Shown here: positions 32,688-40,657 of the stretch, piece by piece | How positions within the stretch are numbered: position 1 is the first letter of the stretch | Layout of the letters: every line of letters starts with the position of its first letter | Origin: Bacteroidota bacterium | GTDB lineage: Bacteria > Bacteroidota > Bacteroidia > Cytophagales > Cytophagaceae | Assembly: GCA_023428135.1 (NCBI GenBank) | Contig: JAEYZG010000014.1 | Coordinates: forward strand, 1-51,357 | Length of the DNA: 51,357 bases | Direction of reading: 5' to 3' | Translations under genes and position numbers: made by a program | The notes under the pieces: generated by a model | Told to the model about the DNA's origin: nothing | The model's database searches: none | What the model saw: the letters and a program-made list of their open reading frames with translations, nothing else

Positions 32688-33134
32688 ATGATTAGTTTAA
32701 TTCTCAAATACCTCATGGTCTTCCTTACAAGTATGTTAAAATTTATCGGAGGACCACTGCTTGGAGTTGCCTCAGGATTAAGCATATTTGAAACGGCTTT
32801 ACTCACAATACTTGGTATGATGACTACAGTTTTTCTAATGGTAAGCTTTATAGGAAAACCATTTAAAAACTGGATAATGAAGACATTCTATAAAAACAGG
32901 AAACTGTTTTGTGAGAAAAACAGAAGAATGGTCAGGATCTGGAGGAATTACGGATTAAAAGGTGTTGCTTTTTTAACCCCTGTACTCTTTAGTCCGATAG
33001 GAGGAGCATTACTAGCCAGCTCATTTGGAGAATCTGCCAAAAGAATATTCATTTACATGCTGGCCAGTTCAGTATTCTGGTCTATAATTTTTACAAGTAT
33101 TATTTTTCTGATTAAGAAAGTTCCGATTGTTTAA
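32688..33134 (+). CDS. Integral membrane protein, DedA/VTT-like
   Basis: A 148-residue protein with about four membrane segments. A conserved patch NYGLKGVAFLTPVLFSPIGGALLA resembles the re-entrant region of DedA/VTT membrane proteins (lipid flippase/scramblase type), but the protein is shorter than classical DedA. A loop rich in Lys/Arg (KNRKLFCEKNRRMVRIW) lies between helices 2 and 3. The family is tentative. Confidence 0.65.
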   Translation: MISLILKYLMVFLTSMLKFIGGPLLGVASGLSIFETALLTILGMMTTVFLMVSFIGKPFKNWIMKTFYKNRKLFCEKNRRMVRIWRNYGLKGVAFLTPVLFSPIGGALLASSFGESAKRIFIYMLASSVFWSIIFTSIIFLIKKVPIV

Positions 33135-33385
33135 TCGGGATTTATGGGATTAAAAGGATTAGTGGGATTTAGTGTTTCGTTTTAATCCGGTTGATATTCT
33201 GAATAAAAGTTTCTCATTAATTTGTTCTTCTTTTAAAACTAAAAAAAAATTAATGTGTTAATTCCATAATCAGTTTATCCCAATTCAATTTTCTGATTTA
33301 TATTTTTACCAGTATATAGTCGTTATCAAAAAGTTTCCATTGGCTAGGGTAAATAATTTGTCATATTTATTTATTGGGCCATTTT

Positions 33386-33775
33386 TCAGTCTCTAACTTC
33401 TAATTTCACACTCTCTTTCTCAAAGATTTTTTCCAAAGTGCTTTTAAGATTGTATAGAAGATCTTTTTCAAGTTGAAGAGTTATTTCAATTTCATCTTCT
33501 TTAAATAATTCTTTACCTGTTTTATTCAAGGTAAAATTAATTTTTCGTGAACTAATAGTTACTTTGTCAAGACATGAATACGATCCCATATTATTATATT
33601 CCAGATAATATCTCGTCCAACCGTTTTCGATATCATCATCAGTTAATTCTTCTGAGTATTGAATAATCAGATTTTGTTTAAAAGTATCGTCTTCACTAAA
33701 GCCAATTATCAGAATATCATTTTCATCCTTTTCAATATTCAGAATAGAAGACCTCAGTTTTAAAACATTTTTCAT
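33386..33775 (-). CDS. Small protein resembling immunity protein Imm10
   Basis: A 129-residue cytosolic-looking protein. The layout (EDDTFKQNLIIQYS, WTRYYLEYNNMGSYSCLDKVTISSRKINFTL, DEIEITLQLEKDLLYNLKSTLEKIF) resembles the Imm10-type immunity family: a central Y-Y-x-E beta region and a final amphipathic helix. No polymorphic toxin is next to it; the preceding gene, 7 bases upstream, encodes a T9SS BNR-type protein. It may be an orphan immunity gene, or a family member with another role. Pattern-based only. Confidence 0.5.
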   Translation of the reverse strand: MKNVLKLRSSILNIEKDENDILIIGFSEDDTFKQNLIIQYSEELTDDDIENGWTRYYLEYNNMGSYSCLDKVTISSRKINFTLNKTGKELFKEDEIEITLQLEKDLLYNLKSTLEKIFEKESVKLEVRD

Positions 33776-33781
33776 TATCAG

Positions 33782-35191
33782 CTATTCTAAAATGATTTGT
33801 TTCAGCTCCCTTTTTTCACCATCGTTTATTTGAAGTATATATGAACCTCGAGGAGTTGTAACAGGGATATTTAATATATATTCACTATCCCCTGGCATTA
33901 AATTTAATTCTGATAAAACCTCATTTCCTATAAGGTTCACCAGTTTTATGGTTGTTGATTTAGCAAATGGGCCCTTTATTTTTAAAAAAGAGGTACAAGG
34001 AACCGGAAGCGCTGAAAATGAATTTGGGTTGAATATGGTAGGGATAGATAAAGGTCCGTGGACAGACCTTTTGAATATCTGTTTTCCGAAATAACTGGCT
34101 GTGTATAGATTCCCCACTCCATCTTCAGTAAACATAAATCTTCCATAGCTTTCAAAAAGTTCATCTGAGGAGGATATGTTCCAAGGCCTGCTTACTAAAT
34201 CTTTATCAAAATAAATGGTATTGGAAGTCTCACTTACCGATGGGGATATAGAAGCCCAATAGGTGCCCTGACTATCTTTATACAAAGAATTAGTTTGTCT
34301 ATAAGAAGATCCTATTATAGGCAAACTGTCCTCCACCCAATGAATTGTCCATTTATTATTTTCTTTTGTAACATCACTTACTTTACATTTTACCGTAAAT
34401 CCAAATCCAAAATTGCTATATATTCCATTGATGGCAGCAAGGATGATTCCGTCTTCAATGGCAATATTAAAAACATTATTTATTCTTAATTTTTCATCAG
34501 AATATTTAACAGAATAAGGTGCATCAATATTCATGATAAGGCGTTGCCATGATTCACCTTCATTAGAAGTATAGTAAACTCCCAAACGGTCGTTTAAACC
34601 AGTGTTCTCATCATGTATGCCTACAAATATCTTTCCATCAGGTGCTACGGCTAGAGATTGAATTAATAAATTGTCTTTTCCAAAACCGGTATTTTTTTTG
34701 ACCCATGTTTTTGCAGAGTCAGTCGAAAGAAGAATTCCATTCCCTTTTTCTGAATTTTCAAAGTCCCATACACTACCGGTTCCTATTATAATTTTAGAGG
34801 CACTATGAAAGGCGATTTTTCCTACAGCCACCCGATGCGGAATTGAGGAAACAGTCCAGGTACTTCCACTATCAATACTTTTGTAAACTTTTCCCTTACC
34901 GCCTGCAAGGAGGTATTGGTCAGTAAATGCAACAAGGGTGAACAAAGAATCATTATTATTGGAGACATTCATCCAGCTTTTGCCTGAATCATCACTTTTA
35001 AATATTCCATTTTTTAACGTAGATACAATAATTACAGGGGAGGTTTTGCATGCATGAATACCTGTAATTAGTGAAGAAGGGGAAGTACCACCAGGCTGCC
35101 AGTTCTCTGCTTTAAGGGAATGAATTTTAAATAACAAGATGAGGATAAAGATAAAAAATGTCTTTTTGATGATATTGACTGGCAGGAACAT
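33782..35191 (-). CDS. Secreted BNR/sialidase-like beta-propeller protein with T9SS tail
   Basis: A 469-residue protein with a signal peptide (ends near SLKAEN) and a VPS10/BNR-type propeller with repeated Asp-box-like motifs (KSDDSGKSWMNVS, KSIDSGSTWTV, STDSAKTWVK, TSNEGESWQR). The last 70 residues are a type A T9SS sorting domain without a perfect YPNP (ALPVPCTSFLKI ... PRGSYILQI). It should end on the cell surface or outside. It probably binds or processes glycans, but catalytic sialidase residues were not identified. Confidence 0.78.
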   Translation of the reverse strand: MFLPVNIIKKTFFIFILILLFKIHSLKAENWQPGGTSPSSLITGIHACKTSPVIIVSTLKNGIFKSDDSGKSWMNVSNNNDSLFTLVAFTDQYLLAGGKGKVYKSIDSGSTWTVSSIPHRVAVGKIAFHSASKIIIGTGSVWDFENSEKGNGILLSTDSAKTWVKKNTGFGKDNLLIQSLAVAPDGKIFVGIHDENTGLNDRLGVYYTSNEGESWQRLIMNIDAPYSVKYSDEKLRINNVFNIAIEDGIILAAINGIYSNFGFGFTVKCKVSDVTKENNKWTIHWVEDSLPIIGSSYRQTNSLYKDSQGTYWASISPSVSETSNTIYFDKDLVSRPWNISSSDELFESYGRFMFTEDGVGNLYTASYFGKQIFKRSVHGPLSIPTIFNPNSFSALPVPCTSFLKIKGPFAKSTTIKLVNLIGNEVLSELNLMPGDSEYILNIPVTTPRGSYILQINDGEKRELKQIILE

Positions 35192-35442
35192 AGGCTTTTA
35201 GTATTAAGAATGAATGCCGATATAAAAATTAAATCTAATGAAATGAATGCATTGAATCAAAGGTGTTTACTAAAAAATATGCTTCAGGATTTTGTTCCCC
35301 TCTTCAAGAAATAAAATAGGAGCTGAAAGCAAAAGCTAAAGTTTTTGATAAGCTAATGAAAAAAGTCCAATTTCTGGAAGTCATTCATTGCTCACAATTT
35401 TAAATTTAAGCCCTCTGCTTTAAGCTTTCCGCTTTAAAAAAT

Positions 35443-36207
35443 CTAGTCCCAAATCTTATTCGCTTCAGTGAGAATTATCGGTTTACCATCAGTAATAATA
35501 ATGGTATGTTCATGTTGTGCAACATAACTTCCATCTTTGGTAATGTAGGTCCAGCCATCTCCCTTATCGTGGGCATAATTAGCCTTAGTAGAAATAAAGG
35601 TTTCTACCGCTACTACTGAATCTTTTTTAAACCTTTGTTTATTTCTTTTATCATTGAAGCAAGGAATCTCTTCAGGAGCCTCATGAAGGCTTCTTCCTAC
35701 CCCGTGCCCAACGAGGTTTTTAATGACTTTGAATCCTGCTTTCTTAGCTTCGGTCTCGATCAATAAACCTATGTCAGCTATTTTAACACCACCTTTAATC
35801 TGATGAATAGCCTTGTATAGGATAGTTCTGGAAGCTTCCACCAATGGCTTGTGATTATGAATGTCTTTCCCCAAAACAAAAGAGCCTCCATTGTCTGACC
35901 AGTATCCATCGAGTTCTGCAGATACATCTATGTTTATAAGATCTCCTTCTTTAAGAATTCTTTTTTCAGAAGGAATACCATGAGCAATTTCGTCATTCAG
36001 ACTGATGCAACTCCAGCCAGGGAAGCCGTACGTAAGTTTAGGTGCAGACCTTGCCCCGAATTTTCTTAAGATCTCTCCACCAAATTCATCCAGCTCTTTT
36101 GTACTCATGCCTGGTTTGGCATATTCACGCATTTGTTTTAATGTCAAAGCAACCGCATCGCTGATTCTTTGAAGTCCCTCTATATCTGCCTGTGACGAAA
36201 TCGACAT
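35443..36207 (-). CDS. map: Methionine aminopeptidase, type I
   Basis: A 254-residue enzyme removing N-terminal methionine. All five metal ligands are in place: D94, D105, H168, E202 and E233, with the catalytic His at 76 (NDEIAHG). LVGHGVGRSLHE and YITKDGSYVAQHEHT are typical. It is monocistronic. Repeat-like AAGC/GCTTTAAGC sequence lies just past its 3' end (35400-35440). Confidence 0.95.
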   Translation of the reverse strand: MSISSQADIEGLQRISDAVALTLKQMREYAKPGMSTKELDEFGGEILRKFGARSAPKLTYGFPGWSCISLNDEIAHGIPSEKRILKEGDLINIDVSAELDGYWSDNGGSFVLGKDIHNHKPLVEASRTILYKAIHQIKGGVKIADIGLLIETEAKKAGFKVIKNLVGHGVGRSLHEAPEEIPCFNDKRNKQRFKKDSVVAVETFISTKANYAHDKGDGWTYITKDGSYVAQHEHTIIITDGKPIILTEANKIWD

Positions 36208-36343
36208 ACCCCTATTTTATTATAATTACCATTATAGAATGGATTAAGTTTATAATCCTTCTCCCAATGCAAACCTAAGTAATTTTCCGGAAAGTCATCA
36301 TTCTGCTTATTTCCTGGATAAAAAGACCTGAAGAATAGTGGTA

Positions 36344-36577
36344 TTATTTAATAATTTTAAAGGAAGCTCTTTGGTTCTGTCCAGTATAAAAACCAATGAA
36401 ATATATTCCCTTCGGCAGAAATCCAAGATCCGGTTCTGTATTTATATTCTCCATTGATCCCTTTAGCATTATTCTCCCACTGATATCTGTGATTTCAAAA
36501 GGTACATTTTTAAGCTTGTTGTTATTCTGAACTTCTAGTTTTAATTTGCCTGGTGAGTTTGATGTGAAAAAATATTG
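36344..36577 (-). pseudogene. Orphan T9SS sorting-domain fragment
   Basis: On the minus strand a frame without a start codon, bounded upstream by TAG (36578-36580), reads about 77 residues with the pattern of a type A T9SS C-terminal domain: FEITDISGRIMLKGS ... LGFLPKGIYFIGFY ... SFKIIK followed by a stop. The body of the protein is absent, since the adjacent upstream sequence does not encode a domain. It is the remnant 3' end of a deleted or recombined secreted-protein gene. Confidence 0.75.
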
Positions 36578-36677
36578 CTATTGGTTATATCCTTATAAAC
36601 AAAAACTCAATCCCTTCATTATTTCAGGAAGCGTTTAAGTTTTAAGTAGGATTATAGCTGATTTTAGATTCTGCAAA

Positions 36678-37061
36678 TTATTTTTTCTGTACTACGGTCA
36701 GTCTATTGCCATAAAGATCTAAGCAATGAAAAAATTTACTGTCCTGTGCTGAAACCAATGGCTCTGCAATCTTTACTCCGTTTTTCTTTACATGTGAGTA
36801 TAATTGTTCTATGGCATCAGTATATATCACCAATGTTGGTGCACCTCCTGTTTGTTTTCCAATTGGAAGCTTTGAAGGATCTACCTTCATAAGCCAGATT
36901 CCGGTTTCATCATCATCGGAAAATGCAATATGCAGATATCTTTGTCCATCCGGAGTTTCGCTATCGTGAAGTATTTTACACAGAAAATTTTTTTGATAAA
37001 AATCCCAGGCTTTATCATAATCTTCAACAAGGATCACAGTCCTCCCTAGTTTGGTATTCAT
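36678..37061 (-). CDS. VOC-family (glyoxalase-like) protein
   Basis: A 127-residue protein of the vicinal oxygen chelate fold: two beta-alpha-beta-beta-beta units with GRTVILVEDYDKAWDFYQKNF and LVIYTDAIEQLYSHVKKNGVKI ... FFHCLDLYGNRLTVVQ. The C-terminal LDLYGNR is the common DPxGN-type motif. Members are dioxygenases, glyoxalases or resistance proteins; nothing visible decides between them. It is divergent from nuoA. Confidence 0.85.
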   Translation of the reverse strand: MNTKLGRTVILVEDYDKAWDFYQKNFLCKILHDSETPDGQRYLHIAFSDDDETGIWLMKVDPSKLPIGKQTGGAPTLVIYTDAIEQLYSHVKKNGVKIAEPLVSAQDSKFFHCLDLYGNRLTVVQKK

Positions 37062-37526
37062 AGTTTTGTTTTTTTATTGCTATCGCTTAATTGGTTATAA
37101 AAGCCAAAATATCTTGTAGGTTTCATTTTGTCCTTATTTTGCCGTAATGTTCACCTTGTGGAGCATTTTTGCAAGTGGCAACATAATAAGAACAGCAAAG
37201 TAAAGGATAGGTTAATATTTTTTCGAAAATTTTCATGTAATATTCTTCATTAGGAGAAATTGAACTACTGAATAGATTTAAAATATATGTTGGCGCAAAA
37301 TGAAATTATATCTCAAAAGAGGATTTATAATTTAAGATTGATCGGAAGAGACGAGTTTTTAATGCATTGAAAAATAAGTGAATATAAATTTGTTCGATTA
37401 AAATTTAATCCGAACCTTATTAAGGTGTAGATTTGTATTTATCCTAAATCAGGAATAGAAAAAGAGGGTTTGCATTTGCTTGAAATTTTATTTCTAAAGC
37501 CTTGATTAAAAATTAATTTCTCAATA
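37062..37526. other. Intergenic region between the VOC gene and nuoA
   Basis: 465 AT-rich bases without a coding frame. It contains the nuo promoter (37404-37435) and presumably the VOC promoter on the other strand, for which no clear match was found. Confidence 0.5.
37404..37435 (+). promoter_or_regulatory. Candidate promoter of nuoABCD
   Basis: TTTA (37404-37407), 20 bases, TAGATTTG (37428-37435). The -7 element is a perfect TANNTTTG; the -33 element has one change (TTTA for TTTG). The same TTTA/TAGATTTG pair precedes the tRNA-Arg gene. The leader to nuoA is about 85 bases. Confidence 0.65.
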
Positions 37527-38033
37527 ATGAATCAGGTTAACAATAGTCAGCTATCAGAATTTGGAATCATTTTCTTGTTTATAATCAGCGGAATATTATT
37601 TGCCGGACTGGTTATGATTACTTCAAAAATATTACGACCTCACCGTCCGAATGAAGAAAAATTAACGAGCTACGAATGTGGAGAGGACCCTGTCGGAAAC
37701 GCCTGGGGGCAATTTAACATGAGGTTTTATATAATTGCTTTGATTTTTATTCTGTTTGAAGTAGAAGTGGTTTTCTTATTCCCCTGGGCGACTGTTTTTG
37801 GAAATAAAAAACTTATTGCAGCAACTGATGGCCTTTGGGCTTGGTTTTCAATTGGAGAAATGTTCATTTTTATAGCTATTCTGGCTTTGGGACTTGCATA
37901 TGCCTGGGCGAGAGGTTATCTGGACTGGGTGAAGCCAGATCAGGAAATTACTTCATTCAAATCTCCTGTTCCGAAAAAATTGTACGAAGATATCAATACC
38001 AAATATTCCGGGAAGACAACATTAGAAAGGTAA
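37527..38033 (+). CDS. nuoA: NADH-quinone oxidoreductase subunit A
   Basis: A 168-residue inner-membrane subunit of complex I with three helices. The conserved segment LTSYECGEDPVGNAWGQFNMRFYIIALIFILFEVEVVFLFPWA carries the family ECG and FEVE residues. The C-terminus is about 20 residues longer than in E. coli. It is the first gene of a complex I set here, four bases before nuoB. Confidence 0.96.
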   Translation: MNQVNNSQLSEFGIIFLFIISGILFAGLVMITSKILRPHRPNEEKLTSYECGEDPVGNAWGQFNMRFYIIALIFILFEVEVVFLFPWATVFGNKKLIAATDGLWAWFSIGEMFIFIAILALGLAYAWARGYLDWVKPDQEITSFKSPVPKKLYEDINTKYSGKTTLER

Positions 38034-38037
38034 ACAA

Positions 38038-38565
38038 GTGGGATTATTAGATCATAAATACGGACAAGGTGGCATTATTCTCACAAAAGCGGATGATGTC
38101 ATCAATTGGGCAAGGCTGTCTTCTATCTGGCCGATGGGATTTGGAATTGCATGCTGTGCCATTGAAATGATGTCTACATTTGCATCAGGTTACGATCTGG
38201 AACGATTTGGAATATTTCCCAGACCTTCCCCTCGTCAGTCAGATGTTATGATAGTGGCAGGTACAGTGACCTTCAAAATGGCCGACCGTATCAGAAGACT
38301 CTATGAACAAATGCCGGAACCGAGATATGTCATCTCTATGGGTTCTTGTTCCAACTGTGGCGGTCCCTATTGGGAGCATGGATATCATGTCGTAAAAGGT
38401 GTAGACAGAATCGTTCCTGTGGATGTTTATGTCCCAGGCTGTCCCCCAAGACCGGAGACACTTATCGGAGGCTTTATGAAACTTCAGGAAAAAATCAGGA
38501 CTGAAACTATAAAAGAGCCGAAGCTTATTAACAAGGTTCTTGAGAAGAAAAAAGCTTTAAGCTGA
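38038..38565 (+). CDS. nuoB: NADH-quinone oxidoreductase subunit B
   Basis: A 175-residue peripheral-arm subunit holding the N2 [4Fe-4S] cluster. The ligands are seen in GIACCAIEMM (tandem cysteines), SMGSCSNCGGPYW and PGCPPRPE. The start is GTG at 38038. It is followed by a 127-base gap with a hairpin repeat before nuoC, an unusual interruption in this operon. Confidence 0.96.
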   Translation: MGLLDHKYGQGGIILTKADDVINWARLSSIWPMGFGIACCAIEMMSTFASGYDLERFGIFPRPSPRQSDVMIVAGTVTFKMADRIRRLYEQMPEPRYVISMGSCSNCGGPYWEHGYHVVKGVDRIVPVDVYVPGCPPRPETLIGGFMKLQEKIRTETIKEPKLINKVLEKKKALS

Positions 38566-38632
38566 AAGAACAAAGCACAACCAGCTGAAAGTATTTGATT
38601 TCAATTAAAAGCTTTGAATAAAGTACTATGTT

Positions 38633-38671
38633 GAAGTCCTTCTCTTTTAGGAGAAGGATTTAGGATGAGGT
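38633..38671. repeat. Dispersed hairpin repeat in the nuoB-nuoC gap
   Basis: GAAGTCCTTCTC-TTTTAG-GAGAAGGATTTAGGATGAGG. It has an 8-bp stem with a fixed downstream tail. Two further copies occur at 40488-40526 and 40611-40638. The gap also carries short AAAGCTT/AAGCTGAAAG runs that recur past map and after nuoD. Confidence 0.8.
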
Positions 38672-38692
38672 AAATTTTATTTAATTTAATTT

Positions 38693-39187
38693 ATGACCTT
38701 TCAGGAAATTAAAGAACTGATCATACAGGAATTTGGGGCAGATGTGGTGGTAGCTGAGAATATATCAGGCCTTCAGCCTATACTCACTATTATAAAGGAT
38801 AAATTGCCACTGGTAGCAAAATTTCTATGGATTAATGATAAAACTTTTTTTGACTACTTGTCCTGCATCACCGCAATAGATAATTTGAAGGCGGGTATGA
38901 TTGAGGTCATTTATAATTTCTATTCGATACCATATAATCACCATTTCACGCTCAGAGTAGAAACTTCAAGAGGAGATGAAAATAATCTTCCTAAGATCCC
39001 AACTCTTAGTGATCTCTATAAAACAGCCAACTGGCACGAACGTGAAGCTTTTGATCTTTTAGGGGTTGTATTTGAAGGGCATCCTGACCTCAGAAGAATT
39101 CTTCTTCCTGCAGACTGGGAAGGATATCCTTTGAGAAAAGATTATAAAGAACAGGAATATTATCACGGTATAAAAGTAGCCTATTAA
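38693..39187 (+). CDS. nuoC: NADH-quinone oxidoreductase subunit C
   Basis: A 164-residue peripheral-arm subunit of complex I: TFFDYLSCITAIDNL, the characteristic YKTANWHEREAFDLLGVVFEGHPDLRRILLPADWEGYPLRKDY. It lies between the N-terminal cluster-binding subunits and the quinone site. It is separate from nuoD here (not fused), two bases before it. Confidence 0.95.
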   Translation: MTFQEIKELIIQEFGADVVVAENISGLQPILTIIKDKLPLVAKFLWINDKTFFDYLSCITAIDNLKAGMIEVIYNFYSIPYNHHFTLRVETSRGDENNLPKIPTLSDLYKTANWHEREAFDLLGVVFEGHPDLRRILLPADWEGYPLRKDYKEQEYYHGIKVAY

Positions 39188-39189
39188 AG

Positions 39190-40410
39190 ATGCCAACCGA
39201 CAGGATTCAGTACATTTACCATAAAGATAACCTCCAGAAGTCTGAGCCTACCCGCACAAGACCTGAAGATCTTAAAAGCGAGGAGATGATTATCAACCTC
39301 GGTCCTCAGCACCCGTCAACACATGGGGTATTGAGGCTTGAGGTAATCACAGATGGGGAGTTTGTAAGAGAGGTCATTCCTCATATGGGGTATCTGCACA
39401 GATGTTTTGAAAAACATGCAGAAAACCTTCCTTACAATCAGATCATTCCATTTGTAGACCGTATGGATTATCTGGCTTCCATGAACTCTGAGCATGTATA
39501 TGTGATGGGTCTGGAGAAGATGATGGGTATTGAAAATACATTGCCTAAAAGAATAGAGTACATCCGAGTTCTTGTTGCAGAGCTTAACAGGCTTGCTTCA
39601 CATTTTGTAGCAATCGGAACTTACGGTATAGATATCGGAGCTTTTACTCCATTCCTTTGGCTGATGAGGGACAGAGAACATATTCAACGTCTTCTGGAAT
39701 GGGTGTGTGGTGCCAGAATGCTATACAATTATATCTGGGTGGGCGGATTGTTTTATGATCTTCCTGTTGGTTTTGAAGAGCGTTGTGCAGACTTCATTAA
39801 ATACCTTAAGCCAAAGATGAAGGAACTGGAAGCTCTGGTAATCAACAATAAAATTTTTATTCAGCGTACAGCAAATATTGGAATATTGCCACTTGATCTT
39901 GCTATCAACTATGGTTGTTCTGGGCCAATGCTGAGAGCATCTGGTTTGAAATATGACCTGAGGAAGGTAGATGGCTATTCTGTCTATCCCGAGCTGGACT
40001 TTGATATCCCTGTAGGAAAAGGGGAAATGGGAACTGTGGGAGATTGCTGGGATAGAAACTATGTGAGAGTTTTGGAATGCTACGAGTCCATAAAAATTAT
40101 TGAACAATGCCTTGTGCAGCTTACCGGAACTCACAAGAGAACCAGGGAATTTGACCCTCAGGCAATGGTTCCTAAAAAGATAAGGCCCAAGGCAATGGAT
40201 TTTTATGTGAGAGGTGAAACACCTAAGGGTGAGCTGGGATTTTATTTCAGATCAACTGGAAATACAGATATCCCTTACAGATGTAAAGGCCGTTCTCCAT
40301 GTTTTGTAAACCTTTCTGTCATAAATGAATTATCAAAAAATACGATGCTTGCAGACTTAATAGCGATAATCGGCTCTATAGACGTGGTAATGGGAGAAGT
40401 GGATAGATAA
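39190..40410 (+). CDS. nuoD: NADH-quinone oxidoreductase subunit D
   Basis: A 406-residue quinone-site subunit (49-kDa homologue). Visible are INLGPQHPSTHGVLRLEV, the conserved HRCFEK, NYGCSGPMLRASGLKYDLRK and FYFRSTGNTDIPYRCKGRSPCFVNL. It closes the nuoABCD group; subunits E to N are not in this window and the following gene is nnr, so the complex I genes are probably split between loci. Confidence 0.96.
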   Translation: MPTDRIQYIYHKDNLQKSEPTRTRPEDLKSEEMIINLGPQHPSTHGVLRLEVITDGEFVREVIPHMGYLHRCFEKHAENLPYNQIIPFVDRMDYLASMNSEHVYVMGLEKMMGIENTLPKRIEYIRVLVAELNRLASHFVAIGTYGIDIGAFTPFLWLMRDREHIQRLLEWVCGARMLYNYIWVGGLFYDLPVGFEERCADFIKYLKPKMKELEALVINNKIFIQRTANIGILPLDLAINYGCSGPMLRASGLKYDLRKVDGYSVYPELDFDIPVGKGEMGTVGDCWDRNYVRVLECYESIKIIEQCLVQLTGTHKRTREFDPQAMVPKKIRPKAMDFYVRGETPKGELGFYFRSTGNTDIPYRCKGRSPCFVNLSVINELSKNTMLADLIAIIGSIDVVMGEVDR

Positions 40411-40487
40411 GTTTTAAGTAGTAAGTTTTAAGTTGAAAGGTTAAAGCTTAAACCTGAAACCTGAAACATAAAATATTGCACTGCACT

Positions 40488-40526
40488 GAAGTCCTTCTCC
40501 TTCAGGAGAAGGATTTAGGATGAGGT
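40488..40526. repeat. Dispersed hairpin repeat after nuoD
   Basis: GAAGTCCTTCTCC-TTCA-GGAGAAGGATTTAGGATGAGG, a 9-bp stem identical in layout to the copy between nuoB and nuoC. Flanked on both sides by AAAGCTT/AAGCTGAAAG-type short repeats (40411-40470 and 40530-40575). Confidence 0.8.
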
Positions 40527-40610
40527 TTTTAAAGTTATAAGTTTAAAGCTTAAAGCTAAAAGCTGAAAGTGTTTTAGTTTGTATAATAATTATAAATATT
40601 CCGCTACCCT

Positions 40611-40638
40611 CAAGTCCTTCTCCTTTAGGAGAAGGATT
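40611..40638. repeat. Dispersed hairpin repeat abutting nnr
   Basis: CAAGTCCTTCTCC-TTTA-GGAGAAGGATT, truncated just before the tail and abutting the extended reading frame of nnr. It is one reason to choose the later ATG for nnr. Confidence 0.75.
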
Positions 40639-40657
40639 GATGCAGTCATTTTTCCTT

